A stretch of DNA of 5,706 nucleotides from Acidobacteriota bacterium (GTDB taxonomy: Bacteria; Acidobacteriota; Terriglobia; Acidiferrales; UBA7541). The notes under the pieces are model-generated. The model did no database searches. It was not told the DNA's origin and saw nothing but the letters and a program-made list of their open reading frames with translations. Numbering within the stretch: position 1 is the stretch's first letter; every line of letters starts with the position of its first letter. Of the stretch, positions 1-5,595 are shown in pieces. The stretch lies in assembly GCA_003133505.1 (NCBI GenBank), contig PKXT01000282.1, positions 240-5,945 of the forward strand, in the 5' to 3' direction. The position numbers and the translations under genes are program-made.

Positions 1-345
1 GAAATATTTCCGGTCGAAGCGCTCGCCCATTTCCTGATAGAGCGCGCCAATTTGCATCAGGGCGCGAGTGGCGTCCTGAGCGCCTGGCGTATTGAAGTAA
101 ACCTTACGGTACGCGCCCACCACCAGTTGATAGGTTCGCACCGTGCGCGCCGATTCAGGCTGTTGCTCCAGCACGCTCTGAATGCGTTGGGCTTCCAGGA
201 ACTGCGAATGAGGATCGAGAGCAACCTGGGCCGCCACTGCCAGACATGCCAGGGGCAAAATCATCACACACAATGCCGCCGCAACCGCGGCGGTCCGCAG
301 CCTTGTGACAATTATTCGCCATCCGAATTGGCTTATGACTCTCAC
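1..345 (-). CDS. N-terminus of an exported helical-repeat protein, probably an N-acetylmuramoyl-L-alanine amidase (partial)
   Basis: The first 115 codons are present and the gene runs off the left edge. The start is a GTG at 345..343. An in-frame TGA lies 11 codons upstream, and no better start precedes the hydrophobic stretch. The Shine-Dalgarno match is poor. Residues 1-39 look like a Sec signal peptide: a basic n-region, a hydrophobic core (AAVAALCVMILPLACLAVA) and a likely cut after AVA or AAQ. The Cys in PLAC lacks a good lipobox, so lipidation is unlikely. The mature part is helical and TPR-like, with YRKVYFNTPG followed by ALMQIGALYQEMGERF. From memory, acidobacterial periplasmic cell-wall amidases carry this kind of N-terminal segment before a zinc-dependent Amidase_3 domain. 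The catalytic domain lies outside the window, so the enzyme name is an inference. It could instead be another TPR-bearing envelope protein. It lies 183 bp downstream of alaS on the same strand. Confidence 0.6.
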   Translation of the reverse strand, partial: MRVISQFGWRIIVTRLRTAAVAAALCVMILPLACLAVAAQVALDPHSQFLEAQRIQSVLEQQPESARTVRTYQLVVGAYRKVYFNTPGAQDATRALMQIGALYQEMGERFDRKYF

Positions 346-528
346 TCGTTGGTAAATATAACCCCGTCGTGGCCATCAGTTTCGCGGAGAATCGACATGC
401 CTGATACTTGGAAGTTGCGCATGATTTGGACAAACCCTTAGGGAAGGACAAACCGGGAAATGCGTGCGGACACGACCGATCAGCGTCAAGAGGAAAGGCC
501 CTCCCAACGTACTTCTGGCGCTCTTGAA

Positions 529-3249
529 TTATAGCATCTGTTCAATCAAAGGGAACACCGCCGCTATGGCTGTTTCCACGCCGGAGACATCCTTGCCGCC
601 CGCCTCGGCCAAATCCGGCCGGCCGCCGCCCGAGCCGCCCACATAACCGGCCAGAGCCTGAACGATTTTCCCCGCGTGCAGGCGGGGAATCAGATCCTTC
701 GTGACGCCCGTAATCAGCGCGACCTTGCCGTTTTCCGCGGAAATCAGTGTTACCACGCCCGAGCCAATTTTTTGCCGAAGCGTATCCACAAGCTGGCGCA
801 TCGTCTCGCGGTCCAGGCTGCCGACGTTCGCCGCAATGACCGGAACGTCTTTCACGCGGCGCGAATTGGCGATCAGTTCATCTGCTTTCCCGAGGGCGGA
901 TTTCCGCTGTAGCACATCGCGCTCTTTTTGCAACTCTTCGGTGCGCTCCATGAGTTGCTCGATTTTGGCTTGGACTTCTTCCTCTCCGACATTGAGCCGA
1001 CCCGCCAGAGCTTGCAGAGTATTGGCCGAGTGGCGCAGACGGTCGAGCGTCGCGTCGCCGGTAATGGCCTGCACACGGCGAACGCCCGCAGCCACCGACT
1101 GTTCGCCCACGATTTTGAAAAGACCGATTTCACCAGTGTGCGAAATATGCGTGCCGCCGCACAGCTCCTTGCTATAAAAGCCGCTGCCGCGCGCCGAATC
1201 GAGCACGGTTACAACGCGCACGTTCTGCTCCGGATACTTATCGCCGAAGAAAGCCAGCGCGCCGGAAGCCAGCGCTTCATCAATAGCCATAATGTCGGTG
1301 CGTATTTCAAGATTGCGCAACACTTCCGCATTGACCTGGTCTTCGATATCGCAAAGTTCGCTTTCGTCCACCGCCGCGAAGTGGCTGAAATCGAAGCGCA
1401 AATGGTCCGGCGCGACGAGCGAACCGGCCTGCTTCACGTGCGTTCCCAGAATATTGCGCAGCGCCGCGTTTAAGAGATGCGTGGCGGTGTGATTGCGCTG
1501 ATTGTGGACGCGCCGCTCAGCATCGGCGCTGGTGGAGACGCGATCGCCCATCCGCAACGCTTCTTTCGCCTTGACGCGATGCGCAATCAGCCGTCCCACC
1601 GGATAATAAGCGCTGGCGACAGTAGCCAGTTCCTGAGCAAACCCCGCATCGCGCAGGCTGCCCGTATCCGCCTGCTGTCCGCCTGATTCGGCATAAATGG
1701 ACGTGCGGTCGAGGACGATTTCCCCTTCTTCACCCGCGCGTAATTCGCTGATGGATCCCTCTCGTGTGATGATGGCTTCAATCCTGCAATCGCGCGCTTT
1801 GGTGCCAAAATAAAAATCCGGCTCGGTGCGAAATGTTTCCGCCAGCTTCGCATACACCGGCGCCGCCGCCTCCTTGTGCTTCCCTTTCCACGAGGCCTTC
1901 GCCCGGGTGCGCTGCTCCTGCATCGCCCGGTCGAAACCGGGCCAATCCACGGGAATACCTGCATCGCGAGTTACGTCTTCAATAAAATCCCGGGGCAACC
2001 CGAAAGTATCGTAAAGGCGAAAAGCATTTTCGCCTTGATAGGCATTCGCCTTGCTAGAGGACGTGCCTACGAAAACTCGTAATGGAGCAATCTCCTCTTC
2101 CAGTCTCTTCAGTCCGAGATCGAGGGTGTTCGCGAACCTCGTCTCCTCCGACAGCACAATGGTACGAATTCTTGCACCATTGGCACCGCCAATTTCCGGA
2201 TATGCAGCCTCCATTGACTGCCGCACCGCCGTCACCATCTCCGCGAGGACCGGCGACGAAGCCCCAAGTAATTTCGCATGCCGAATCGCGCGCCGCGTGA
2301 TTTTCCGCAGCACATAGCCGCGTCCTTCATTTGCGGGAAGCACGCCGTCGGCAATAAGGAACGCACTGGCCCGGGCATGATCGGCGATGATGCGCAGAGA
2401 TGGGGCCGCTTCGGAACTTGCACCGTAGCGAGTACCCGTAAGTTCGCCGGCCCGTGCCAAAAGCGGAGCAAACAAGTCGGTGTCGAAATTGCTGATTTTG
2501 CCTTGCAAGACGGCGGCAAGACGCTCAAGCCCCGCTCCTGTATCTACCGATGGCCGAGGCAGTGGATTTAGATTGCCGTGGGCATCCCGATTGAATTGCA
2601 TGAAGACAAGATTCCAAATTTCGACGTAGCGGCCACATTCGCAGCCAAAAACGCAATCGGCGTGGCCCTGGTCTGACGCGGCCGGCCCCATATCGTAATG
2701 AATTTCGCTGCATGGTCCGCAAGGGCCGGTATCGCCCATGGCCCAGAAATTCTCCTTGGCGCCAAATTCGTAAATCCGCTCGCGCTCGACGCCTTGCGCC
2801 AGCCAGTGGTCGTACGCTTCGGTATCGCGTCCCACAGTCTCATCGCCCTTAAAAATGGTTACGAACAACTTGTCTTTGGGAATGGCGAACCATTCAGGAG
2901 ATGTAATCAGCTCCCATGCATAGGCAATGGCTTCCTTCTTGAAGTAATCGCCAAAGGAAAAATTACCCAGCATCTCGAAAAACGTATGATGGCGATTGGT
3001 GTAGCCCACATTTTCAAGATCGTTATGCTTCCCCCCCGCGCGAACGCATTTCTGGCAGGATGTGGCGCGAATATAGTCGCGCTTTTCGAGGCCCAGAAAA
3101 ACGTCCTTGAACTGGTTCATCCCCGCGTTTGTGAAAAGCAGGGTGGGATCATTGGTGGGAACAAGTGACGAGCTGCGCACCCTTCTATGCCCGCGCTCCT
3201 CAAAGAATTGCAGGAATTTTTCGCGAATCTCGTTACCTGTCATTGCCAT
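529..3249 (-). CDS. alaS: Alanyl-tRNA synthetase, complete
   Basis: This cytoplasmic class II enzyme charges tRNA-Ala with alanine and hydrolyses Ser- and Gly-tRNA-Ala. At 906 aa it is slightly longer than the usual roughly 875. The aminoacylation domain (about 1-245) shows TNAGMNQFKDVF (40-51), RAxxCQKCVRAGGKHNDLENVG, GDTGPCGPCSEIHYD (172-186), a CxxxCxC segment (199-205) and VDTGAGLERL. The tRNA-recognition region follows, with NEGRGYVLRKITRRAIRH (307-324). The editing site has its zinc ligands, HTATH (587-591) and CGGTH (697-701). A coiled-coil-like stretch (about 755-790) leads to the C-Ala domain, with GGSGGGRPDLAEAGG (871-885). All key motifs are intact. The ATG at 3249 is preferred over the in-frame ATG at 3243, because an AGG lies at a workable distance upstream and the extra residues are ordinary. 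The stop is TAA. The gene lies 167 bp downstream of recX, matching the common recX-alaS order. Confidence 0.98.
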   Translation of the reverse strand: MAMTGNEIREKFLQFFEERGHRRVRSSSLVPTNDPTLLFTNAGMNQFKDVFLGLEKRDYIRATSCQKCVRAGGKHNDLENVGYTNRHHTFFEMLGNFSFGDYFKKEAIAYAWELITSPEWFAIPKDKLFVTIFKGDETVGRDTEAYDHWLAQGVERERIYEFGAKENFWAMGDTGPCGPCSEIHYDMGPAASDQGHADCVFGCECGRYVEIWNLVFMQFNRDAHGNLNPLPRPSVDTGAGLERLAAVLQGKISNFDTDLFAPLLARAGELTGTRYGASSEAAPSLRIIADHARASAFLIADGVLPANEGRGYVLRKITRRAIRHAKLLGASSPVLAEMVTAVRQSMEAAYPEIGGANGARIRTIVLSEETRFANTLDLGLKRLEEEIAPLRVFVGTSSSKANAYQGENAFRLYDTFGLPRDFIEDVTRDAGIPVDWPGFDRAMQEQRTRAKASWKGKHKEAAAPVYAKLAETFRTEPDFYFGTKARDCRIEAIITREGSISELRAGEEGEIVLDRTSIYAESGGQQADTGSLRDAGFAQELATVASAYYPVGRLIAHRVKAKEALRMGDRVSTSADAERRVHNQRNHTATHLLNAALRNILGTHVKQAGSLVAPDHLRFDFSHFAAVDESELCDIEDQVNAEVLRNLEIRTDIMAIDEALASGALAFFGDKYPEQNVRVVTVLDSARGSGFYSKELCGGTHISHTGEIGLFKIVGEQSVAAGVRRVQAITGDATLDRLRHSANTLQALAGRLNVGEEEVQAKIEQLMERTEELQKERDVLQRKSALGKADELIANSRRVKDVPVIAANVGSLDRETMRQLVDTLRQKIGSGVVTLISAENGKVALITGVTKDLIPRLHAGKIVQALAGYVGGSGGGRPDLAEAGGKDVSGVETAIAAVFPLIEQML

Positions 3250-3261
3250 TTTAGTTTACCT

Positions 3262-3274
3262 GTTCCGGCGGAAC
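3262..3274. promoter_or_regulatory. 13-bp palindrome in the alaS leader
   Basis: GTTCCG-G-CGGAAC is a perfect 6-1-6 inverted repeat centred about 19 nt before the alaS start and abutting its weak ribosome-binding region. It could be a protein operator or a short RNA hairpin limiting initiation. E. coli AlaRS is known to repress its own gene by binding a palindrome near the promoter. Any similar role here is a guess. Confidence 0.35.
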
Positions 3275-3337
3275 GGTGTCGGATGCCGCCTGATGAAAGA
3301 AATCAACCTGAGCGTGGTGCAAAGCGGCCTGAGTTCG

Positions 3338-3366
3338 ATTATGGCAAACGCGCTGCGGAGCCGCAA
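3338..3366 (-). promoter_or_regulatory. Candidate sigma-70-type promoter of alaS
   Basis: On the minus strand, TTGCGG (3366..3361), a 17-bp spacer and CATAAT (3343..3338) form a -35/-10 pair. The -10 matches the consensus at 5 of 6 positions and is preceded by TGC, an extended -10 element, which compensates for a weak -35 (3 of 6). Transcription would start near 3331 and leave a leader of about 80 nt containing the 13-bp palindrome. A second inverted repeat, TGCGG-AG-CCGCA (3354-3365), overlaps the -35 and spacer and could be an operator. Confidence 0.4.
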
Positions 3367-3416
3367 TCCGCCCCATTCCGAATTGCGTGAACGGACTTTG
3401 CTAATGGAGAGTGCGG

Positions 3417-3974
3417 CTAGCTGTCTTCCAGGTCTGGATTAATCTTTGGATCCGCTGCAATGCCATCCACATCGGCGGAATCCGCGGCGGCTTCCGAGCG
3501 CAAGCGATTGAGTTCGCCGCGAATGGCCTGGGGAGCAAATCCCGCGCGCATCAGGTTGTTATACAGGGAAGCATACCGCTGCTGGGTCAGCGGACCGCGC
3601 AACGACTTGCGCTTGCTCTCCACGCGGGCGCGCAGGAGCGCGGATTCGTTGCCTTCAGCAAACGCGCTTTCCAGCGCGCTTTCAACATGCCGGTCAGGCA
3701 CTCCGAGCGTGCGTAATTCGCGGGCAATCCGATATTTTCCCTGGTGGCGCGTTCGCGCATGGGAACAGGCGAATTCCAGAGCGAAGCGGGCATCATCCAG
3801 ATAACCGCTGCGCTTGAGCCGCTGCATGACCAGCGGTACCAAATTTTCCTCCGCCGCGCGCCGTTCCAGCAAGACGCGCATTTGATGTACCGAGTGCGCC
3901 CGGCGCATCAATGCCCGCATTGCCGCGGAGTACAGCTCTTCTTCAGTGGAGAGTTTCCTTGCGGCGCGCGCCAT
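3417..3974 (-). CDS. recX: Regulatory protein RecX
   Basis: RecX binds RecA-DNA filaments in the cytoplasm and restrains recombination and the SOS response. The protein is 185 aa, within the family range, and made of tandem three-helix repeats. Helix 1 regions carry ALMRRAHSVHQMRVLLERR (21-39). The family hallmark GYLDDARFALEFA lies at 57-69. A second repeat has YRIARELRTLGVPDRHVESAL (81-101), and a third carries YASLYNNLMRAGFAPQAIRGEL (about 134-154). After about residue 160 the protein ends in an acidic, low-complexity tail (ADSADVDGIAADP) that is not part of the core fold. The ATG at 3974 is the natural start, although its Shine-Dalgarno match is poor. The stop is TAG. It lies between pilT and alaS on the same strand. 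recA is not in the window, and no LexA-type box was recognised upstream. Confidence 0.9.
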   Translation of the reverse strand: MARAARKLSTEEELYSAAMRALMRRAHSVHQMRVLLERRAAEENLVPLVMQRLKRSGYLDDARFALEFACSHARTRHQGKYRIARELRTLGVPDRHVESALESAFAEGNESALLRARVESKRKSLRGPLTQQRYASLYNNLMRAGFAPQAIRGELNRLRSEAAADSADVDGIAADPKINPDLEDS

Positions 3975-3991
3975 CCCGTTATCGTATCAGA

Positions 3992-4011
3992 GGGCCACTT
4001 GTTTCTGGCCC
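3992..4011. other. Stem-loop upstream of recX
   Basis: GGGCCA (3992-3997) and TGGCCC (4006-4011) are perfect inverted arms around an 8-nt loop, ending 18 nt before the recX ATG. Read on the minus strand, the stem is followed by TCTGAT rather than a U run, so it is not a convincing intrinsic terminator for pilT. It could weaken recX translation or be a binding site. Nothing else was recognised in the 128 bp between pilT and recX. Confidence 0.25.
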
Positions 4012-4102
4012 AACACGACGACTGGCATACCACCACAGTTTAAGTTGCGGGCTAGTTTCCACGGCCATATGCCAAACTCGCGAGGGTAAGACAACGCTCG
4101 GG

Positions 4103-4954
4103 TCAGCTCAAACTATGCTCAAACGCGCTGGACATTTCATCCTCCTGCGCGTCGGAAGCCGAACGTACACCCTGCATGCGCAGGCGGAGGTCAGCGGGCA
4201 TTGAAGCGTGAAGCAGGGCTTCTTCCTGCGTAATCAACTGCTGAGAATACAGGCCTTATAGCGATTGATCGAACGTTTGCATGCCATATTCGCTGGCCCC
4301 TTCGGCAATGGCGCCGCGGAGCAGGCGCGTCTTGTCGGGATTCACGATGCAATCGCGGATGTATCCCGTGGAAACCATCACTTCCACCGCGGGAACTCTG
4401 CCCAGGCCGTCGGACCGCGGCACCAGCCGCTGGCTGACTACCGCGTGAAGCGCGGACGCCAGTTGCAACCGCACAACCTTCTGCTCGTGGGCCGGGAAAA
4501 CGGTGATGATCCGCTGGATTGTTTCCGTAGCGTCCAAGGTATGCAATGTGGAAAGCACCAAGTGGCCCGTCTCCGCAGCCAGCAGGGTTGCGGATCTTAT
4601 CTCCAAATCGCGCATTTCGCCTACCAGGACGATATCGGGGTACTGCGCGGCGCGAAGAGCGATAGCAAACGTCGGCGTATCCAAACCAACTTCGCGTTGA
4701 TTGATAAAGCATTTCTTGTCGCGACGCAGGCATTCAATGGGATCTTCAATGGTAATAATATGCTCGACGCGCCGGGAATTGATGCGATCCACCATCGCCG
4801 CCAGAGTGGAGGATTTTCCCGAGCCGGTCGCACCAGTAACCAGAATCAGGCCGCGCTGCTCCTCGCACATGTGTTCGATTACACGCGGCAGTTGCAAATC
4901 CGAGAGGCTGCTGATCCTATCGGGAATGACCCGCAAAGCCATGCCGCCACACAC
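4103..4954 (-). pseudogene. pilT: Twitching-motility ATPase PilT, 5'-truncated and interrupted by a stop codon
   Basis: PilT is the hexameric cytoplasmic ATPase that drives type IV pilus retraction. The open part (232 aa, from a fortuitous GTG at 4954 to TAA at 4258..4256) starts at GGMALRVIP, the segment joining the N-terminal PAS-like domain to the ATPase core. About 100 residues expected in the family (usually about 345-380 aa) are therefore absent. Visible motifs are Walker A GATGSGKS (41-48), Asp box ITIEDPIE (67-74), Walker B VGEMRD (111-116) and His box STLHTLDATETIQR (135-148). The C-terminal core YIRDCIV and YGMQTFDQSL follows. After FDQSL a TAA occurs where family members usually have a residue such as Phe or Tyr. 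The same frame then continues GLYSQQLITQEEALLHASMP for 50 codons to a TGA at 4105..4103, clearly the true PilT C-terminus. The usual R-x-D-P-D before Walker B is shortened to A-Q-Y-P-D. Just upstream of the open part, the bases read Y-Q-R one frame away, a possible remnant of the family QRG motif. It is probably non-functional. Confidence 0.85.
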
Positions 4955-4979
4955 CGCTGGTACTGAAGAGGCCCCTGAG

Positions 4980-5026
4980 GGGTACCATTTTCACGTTGCC
5001 ATTAGGGTGACATTTTCACGTTGCCA
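4980..5026. repeat. Two 22-bp direct repeats, possible IS21-type element end
   Basis: Segments 4980-5001 and 5005-5026 match at 20 of 22 positions, including an exact shared core CATTTTCACGTTGCCA (4986-5001 and 5011-5026). The period is 25 bp. They lie inside a stretch whose edges, GTACCATT (4982-4989) and AATGGTAC (5035-5042), are perfect 8-bp inverted repeats. Just outside is the palindrome CCCCT-G-AGGGG (4972-4982), which contains a TG at 4976. Repeated modules of about 20 bp and a 5'-TG terminus are features of IS21-family ends. No istA or istB coding sequence is visible, so this would be a solo end, a remnant or a small non-autonomous element. The repeats adjoin the broken end of pilT. 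Confidence 0.6.
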
Positions 5027-5044
5027 CAACAAGCAATGGTACGC

Positions 5045-5076
5045 GTGGGTAGTGGGTCAGTTTGCCCACTGTGGGT
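5045..5076 (+). promoter_or_regulatory. GTGGGT repeats and inverted repeat upstream of a promoter
   Basis: GTGGGT occurs three times, at 5045-5050, 5052-5057 and 5071-5076. Between the last two copies, CCCACT (5065-5070) forms a perfect 6-bp inverted repeat with AGTGGG (5051-5056) around an 8-nt loop. The cluster ends two bases before the -35 element of the promoter that follows, a position suited to an activator or repressor. No known regulator was recognised. Confidence 0.4.
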
Positions 5077-5077
5077 A

Positions 5078-5106
5078 TTGACTCGGAATTGGCCTTGCCC
5101 CATACT
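5078..5106 (+). promoter_or_regulatory. Sigma-70-type promoter giving a leaderless transcript
   Basis: TTGACT (5078-5083), a 17-bp spacer and CATACT (5101-5106) match the TTGACA and TATAAT consensus at 5 of 6 and 4 of 6 positions with ideal spacing. Only six bases separate the -10 from the ATG at 5113, so the predicted start of transcription falls on or next to the A of that ATG. The missing Shine-Dalgarno sequence before this gene fits leaderless translation. Confidence 0.55.
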
Positions 5107-5112
5107 GACTTC

Positions 5113-5379
5113 ATGCGTGACCGCTTATCGAAACGCCCGCGTGACCCGAACCAACTGGCCTACCAGATAATGCTTGAAGCGACCGGCCAAGCCCCAAAAT
5201 ACCAACCGCCAGCCGAATCGCCCAAAAACCCCGCCGCCGTCGCTCTAGGGCGATTAGGCGGACTGAAAGGCGGTAAGGCTCGCGCCGCCAGCCTCAGCCG
5301 CCGCAAACGTTCACAGATAGCAGAAAAGGCAGCAAAAGCCCGTTGGAGGAAACAAGGCTATGGCAGAAAAAAAATCTAA
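5113..5379 (+). CDS. Small basic conserved hypothetical protein with GGxKGGKARA motif
   Basis: The protein is 88 aa and strongly basic. An N-terminal SKRPRDPNQLAYQIMLEATG segment (6-25) is followed by a proline-rich linker and the motif AVALGRLGGLKGGKARAASL. A helical part, RRKRSQIAEKAAKARW, and a lysine/arginine-rich tail complete it. The pattern RPRDPNQLA, then GG-x-KGGKARA, then a helix ending AARW recurs in small bacterial proteins usually deposited as hypothetical, sometimes as histone-H1-like. A nucleic-acid-binding role is plausible from charge alone and unproven. No signal peptide or membrane segment is visible. The frame is open upstream to a TTG at 5062, but the ATG at 5113 is preferred: conserved-looking sequence begins there and the promoter would overlap the longer version. 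It is the first gene of a three-gene cluster and overlaps the next gene by 20 bp. Confidence 0.8.
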   Translation: MRDRLSKRPRDPNQLAYQIMLEATGQAPKYQPPAESPKNPAAVALGRLGGLKGGKARAASLSRRKRSQIAEKAAKARWRKQGYGRKKI

Positions 5380-5593
5380 ATTTAAGTGGCAGAGTGCCGT
5401 CCGAACTGGCCCGAAAGAACTGCGCTGTCCATGCCCATCGCCTGATTTACATGTGACCAAAGAGCGGAGGGAGCATAACGCTCAAGGCATGAAAATAGTG
5501 GTGCGATGCTCGAAGTGTGATTCTAAAATGCGTATCAATCTTGGCGTTAGTGGTGTAACCCATCGCGGTATTGTCACCCATAGGAGAAAATAA
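5360..5593 (+). CDS. Small CxC/CxxC putative zinc-ribbon protein
   Basis: The protein is 77 aa and basic. Cysteines at 23 and 25 (RCPCP) and at 50 and 53 (CSKC), separated by 24 residues, could form a four-Cys zinc site of the ribbon type. Histidines at 31 and 39 are nearby. The tail has INLGVSGVTHRG, and no enzyme motif is seen. The ATG at 5360 is supported by GGAGGA (5345-5350) nine bases upstream, inside the preceding gene. The start lies 20 bp within that gene, in the +1 frame relative to it, and the shared region contains eight consecutive A residues (5367-5374). The overlap implies co-transcription and probably translational coupling. I do not recognise the family. It could be a nucleic-acid-binding or adaptor protein, but only the metal-site pattern is visible. 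Confidence 0.75.
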   Translation: MAEKKSKFKWQSAVRTGPKELRCPCPSPDLHVTKERREHNAQGMKIVVRCSKCDSKMRINLGVSGVTHRGIVTHRRK

Positions 5594-5595
5594 AC

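Noticed and set aside
155..451. 98-codon minus-strand open frame overlapping the start of the leftmost gene
   Set aside because: It is in a different frame from the signal-peptide-bearing protein, has no family features, and spans non-coding DNA with no ribosome-binding site.
428..454. Direct repeat GGACAAACC (428-436 and 446-454) between alaS and the leftmost gene
   Set aside because: Only 9 bp, two copies, and no associated promoter or inverted symmetry that I could support; it may be chance.
3250..3416. T-box riboswitch in the alaS leader
   Set aside because: The predicted leader is only about 80 nt, with no T-box core sequence, specifier loop or terminator visible.
3975..4102. LexA-type SOS box upstream of recX
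   Set aside because: No paired GTTC/GAAC half-sites or other recognised LexA motif is present in this gap.
4256..4258. Stop-codon reassignment or programmed readthrough of TAA in pilT
   Set aside because: alaS and two of the small genes use TAA as their genuine stop, and pilT is damaged elsewhere, so decay is the simpler explanation.
4265..4966. 233-codon plus-strand open frame opposite pilT
   Set aside because: It is an antisense shadow of the recognisable PilT coding frame and shows no domain of its own.
4980..5026. CRISPR array
   Set aside because: There are only two repeat copies, and the 3-bp interval between them is far too short to be a spacer.
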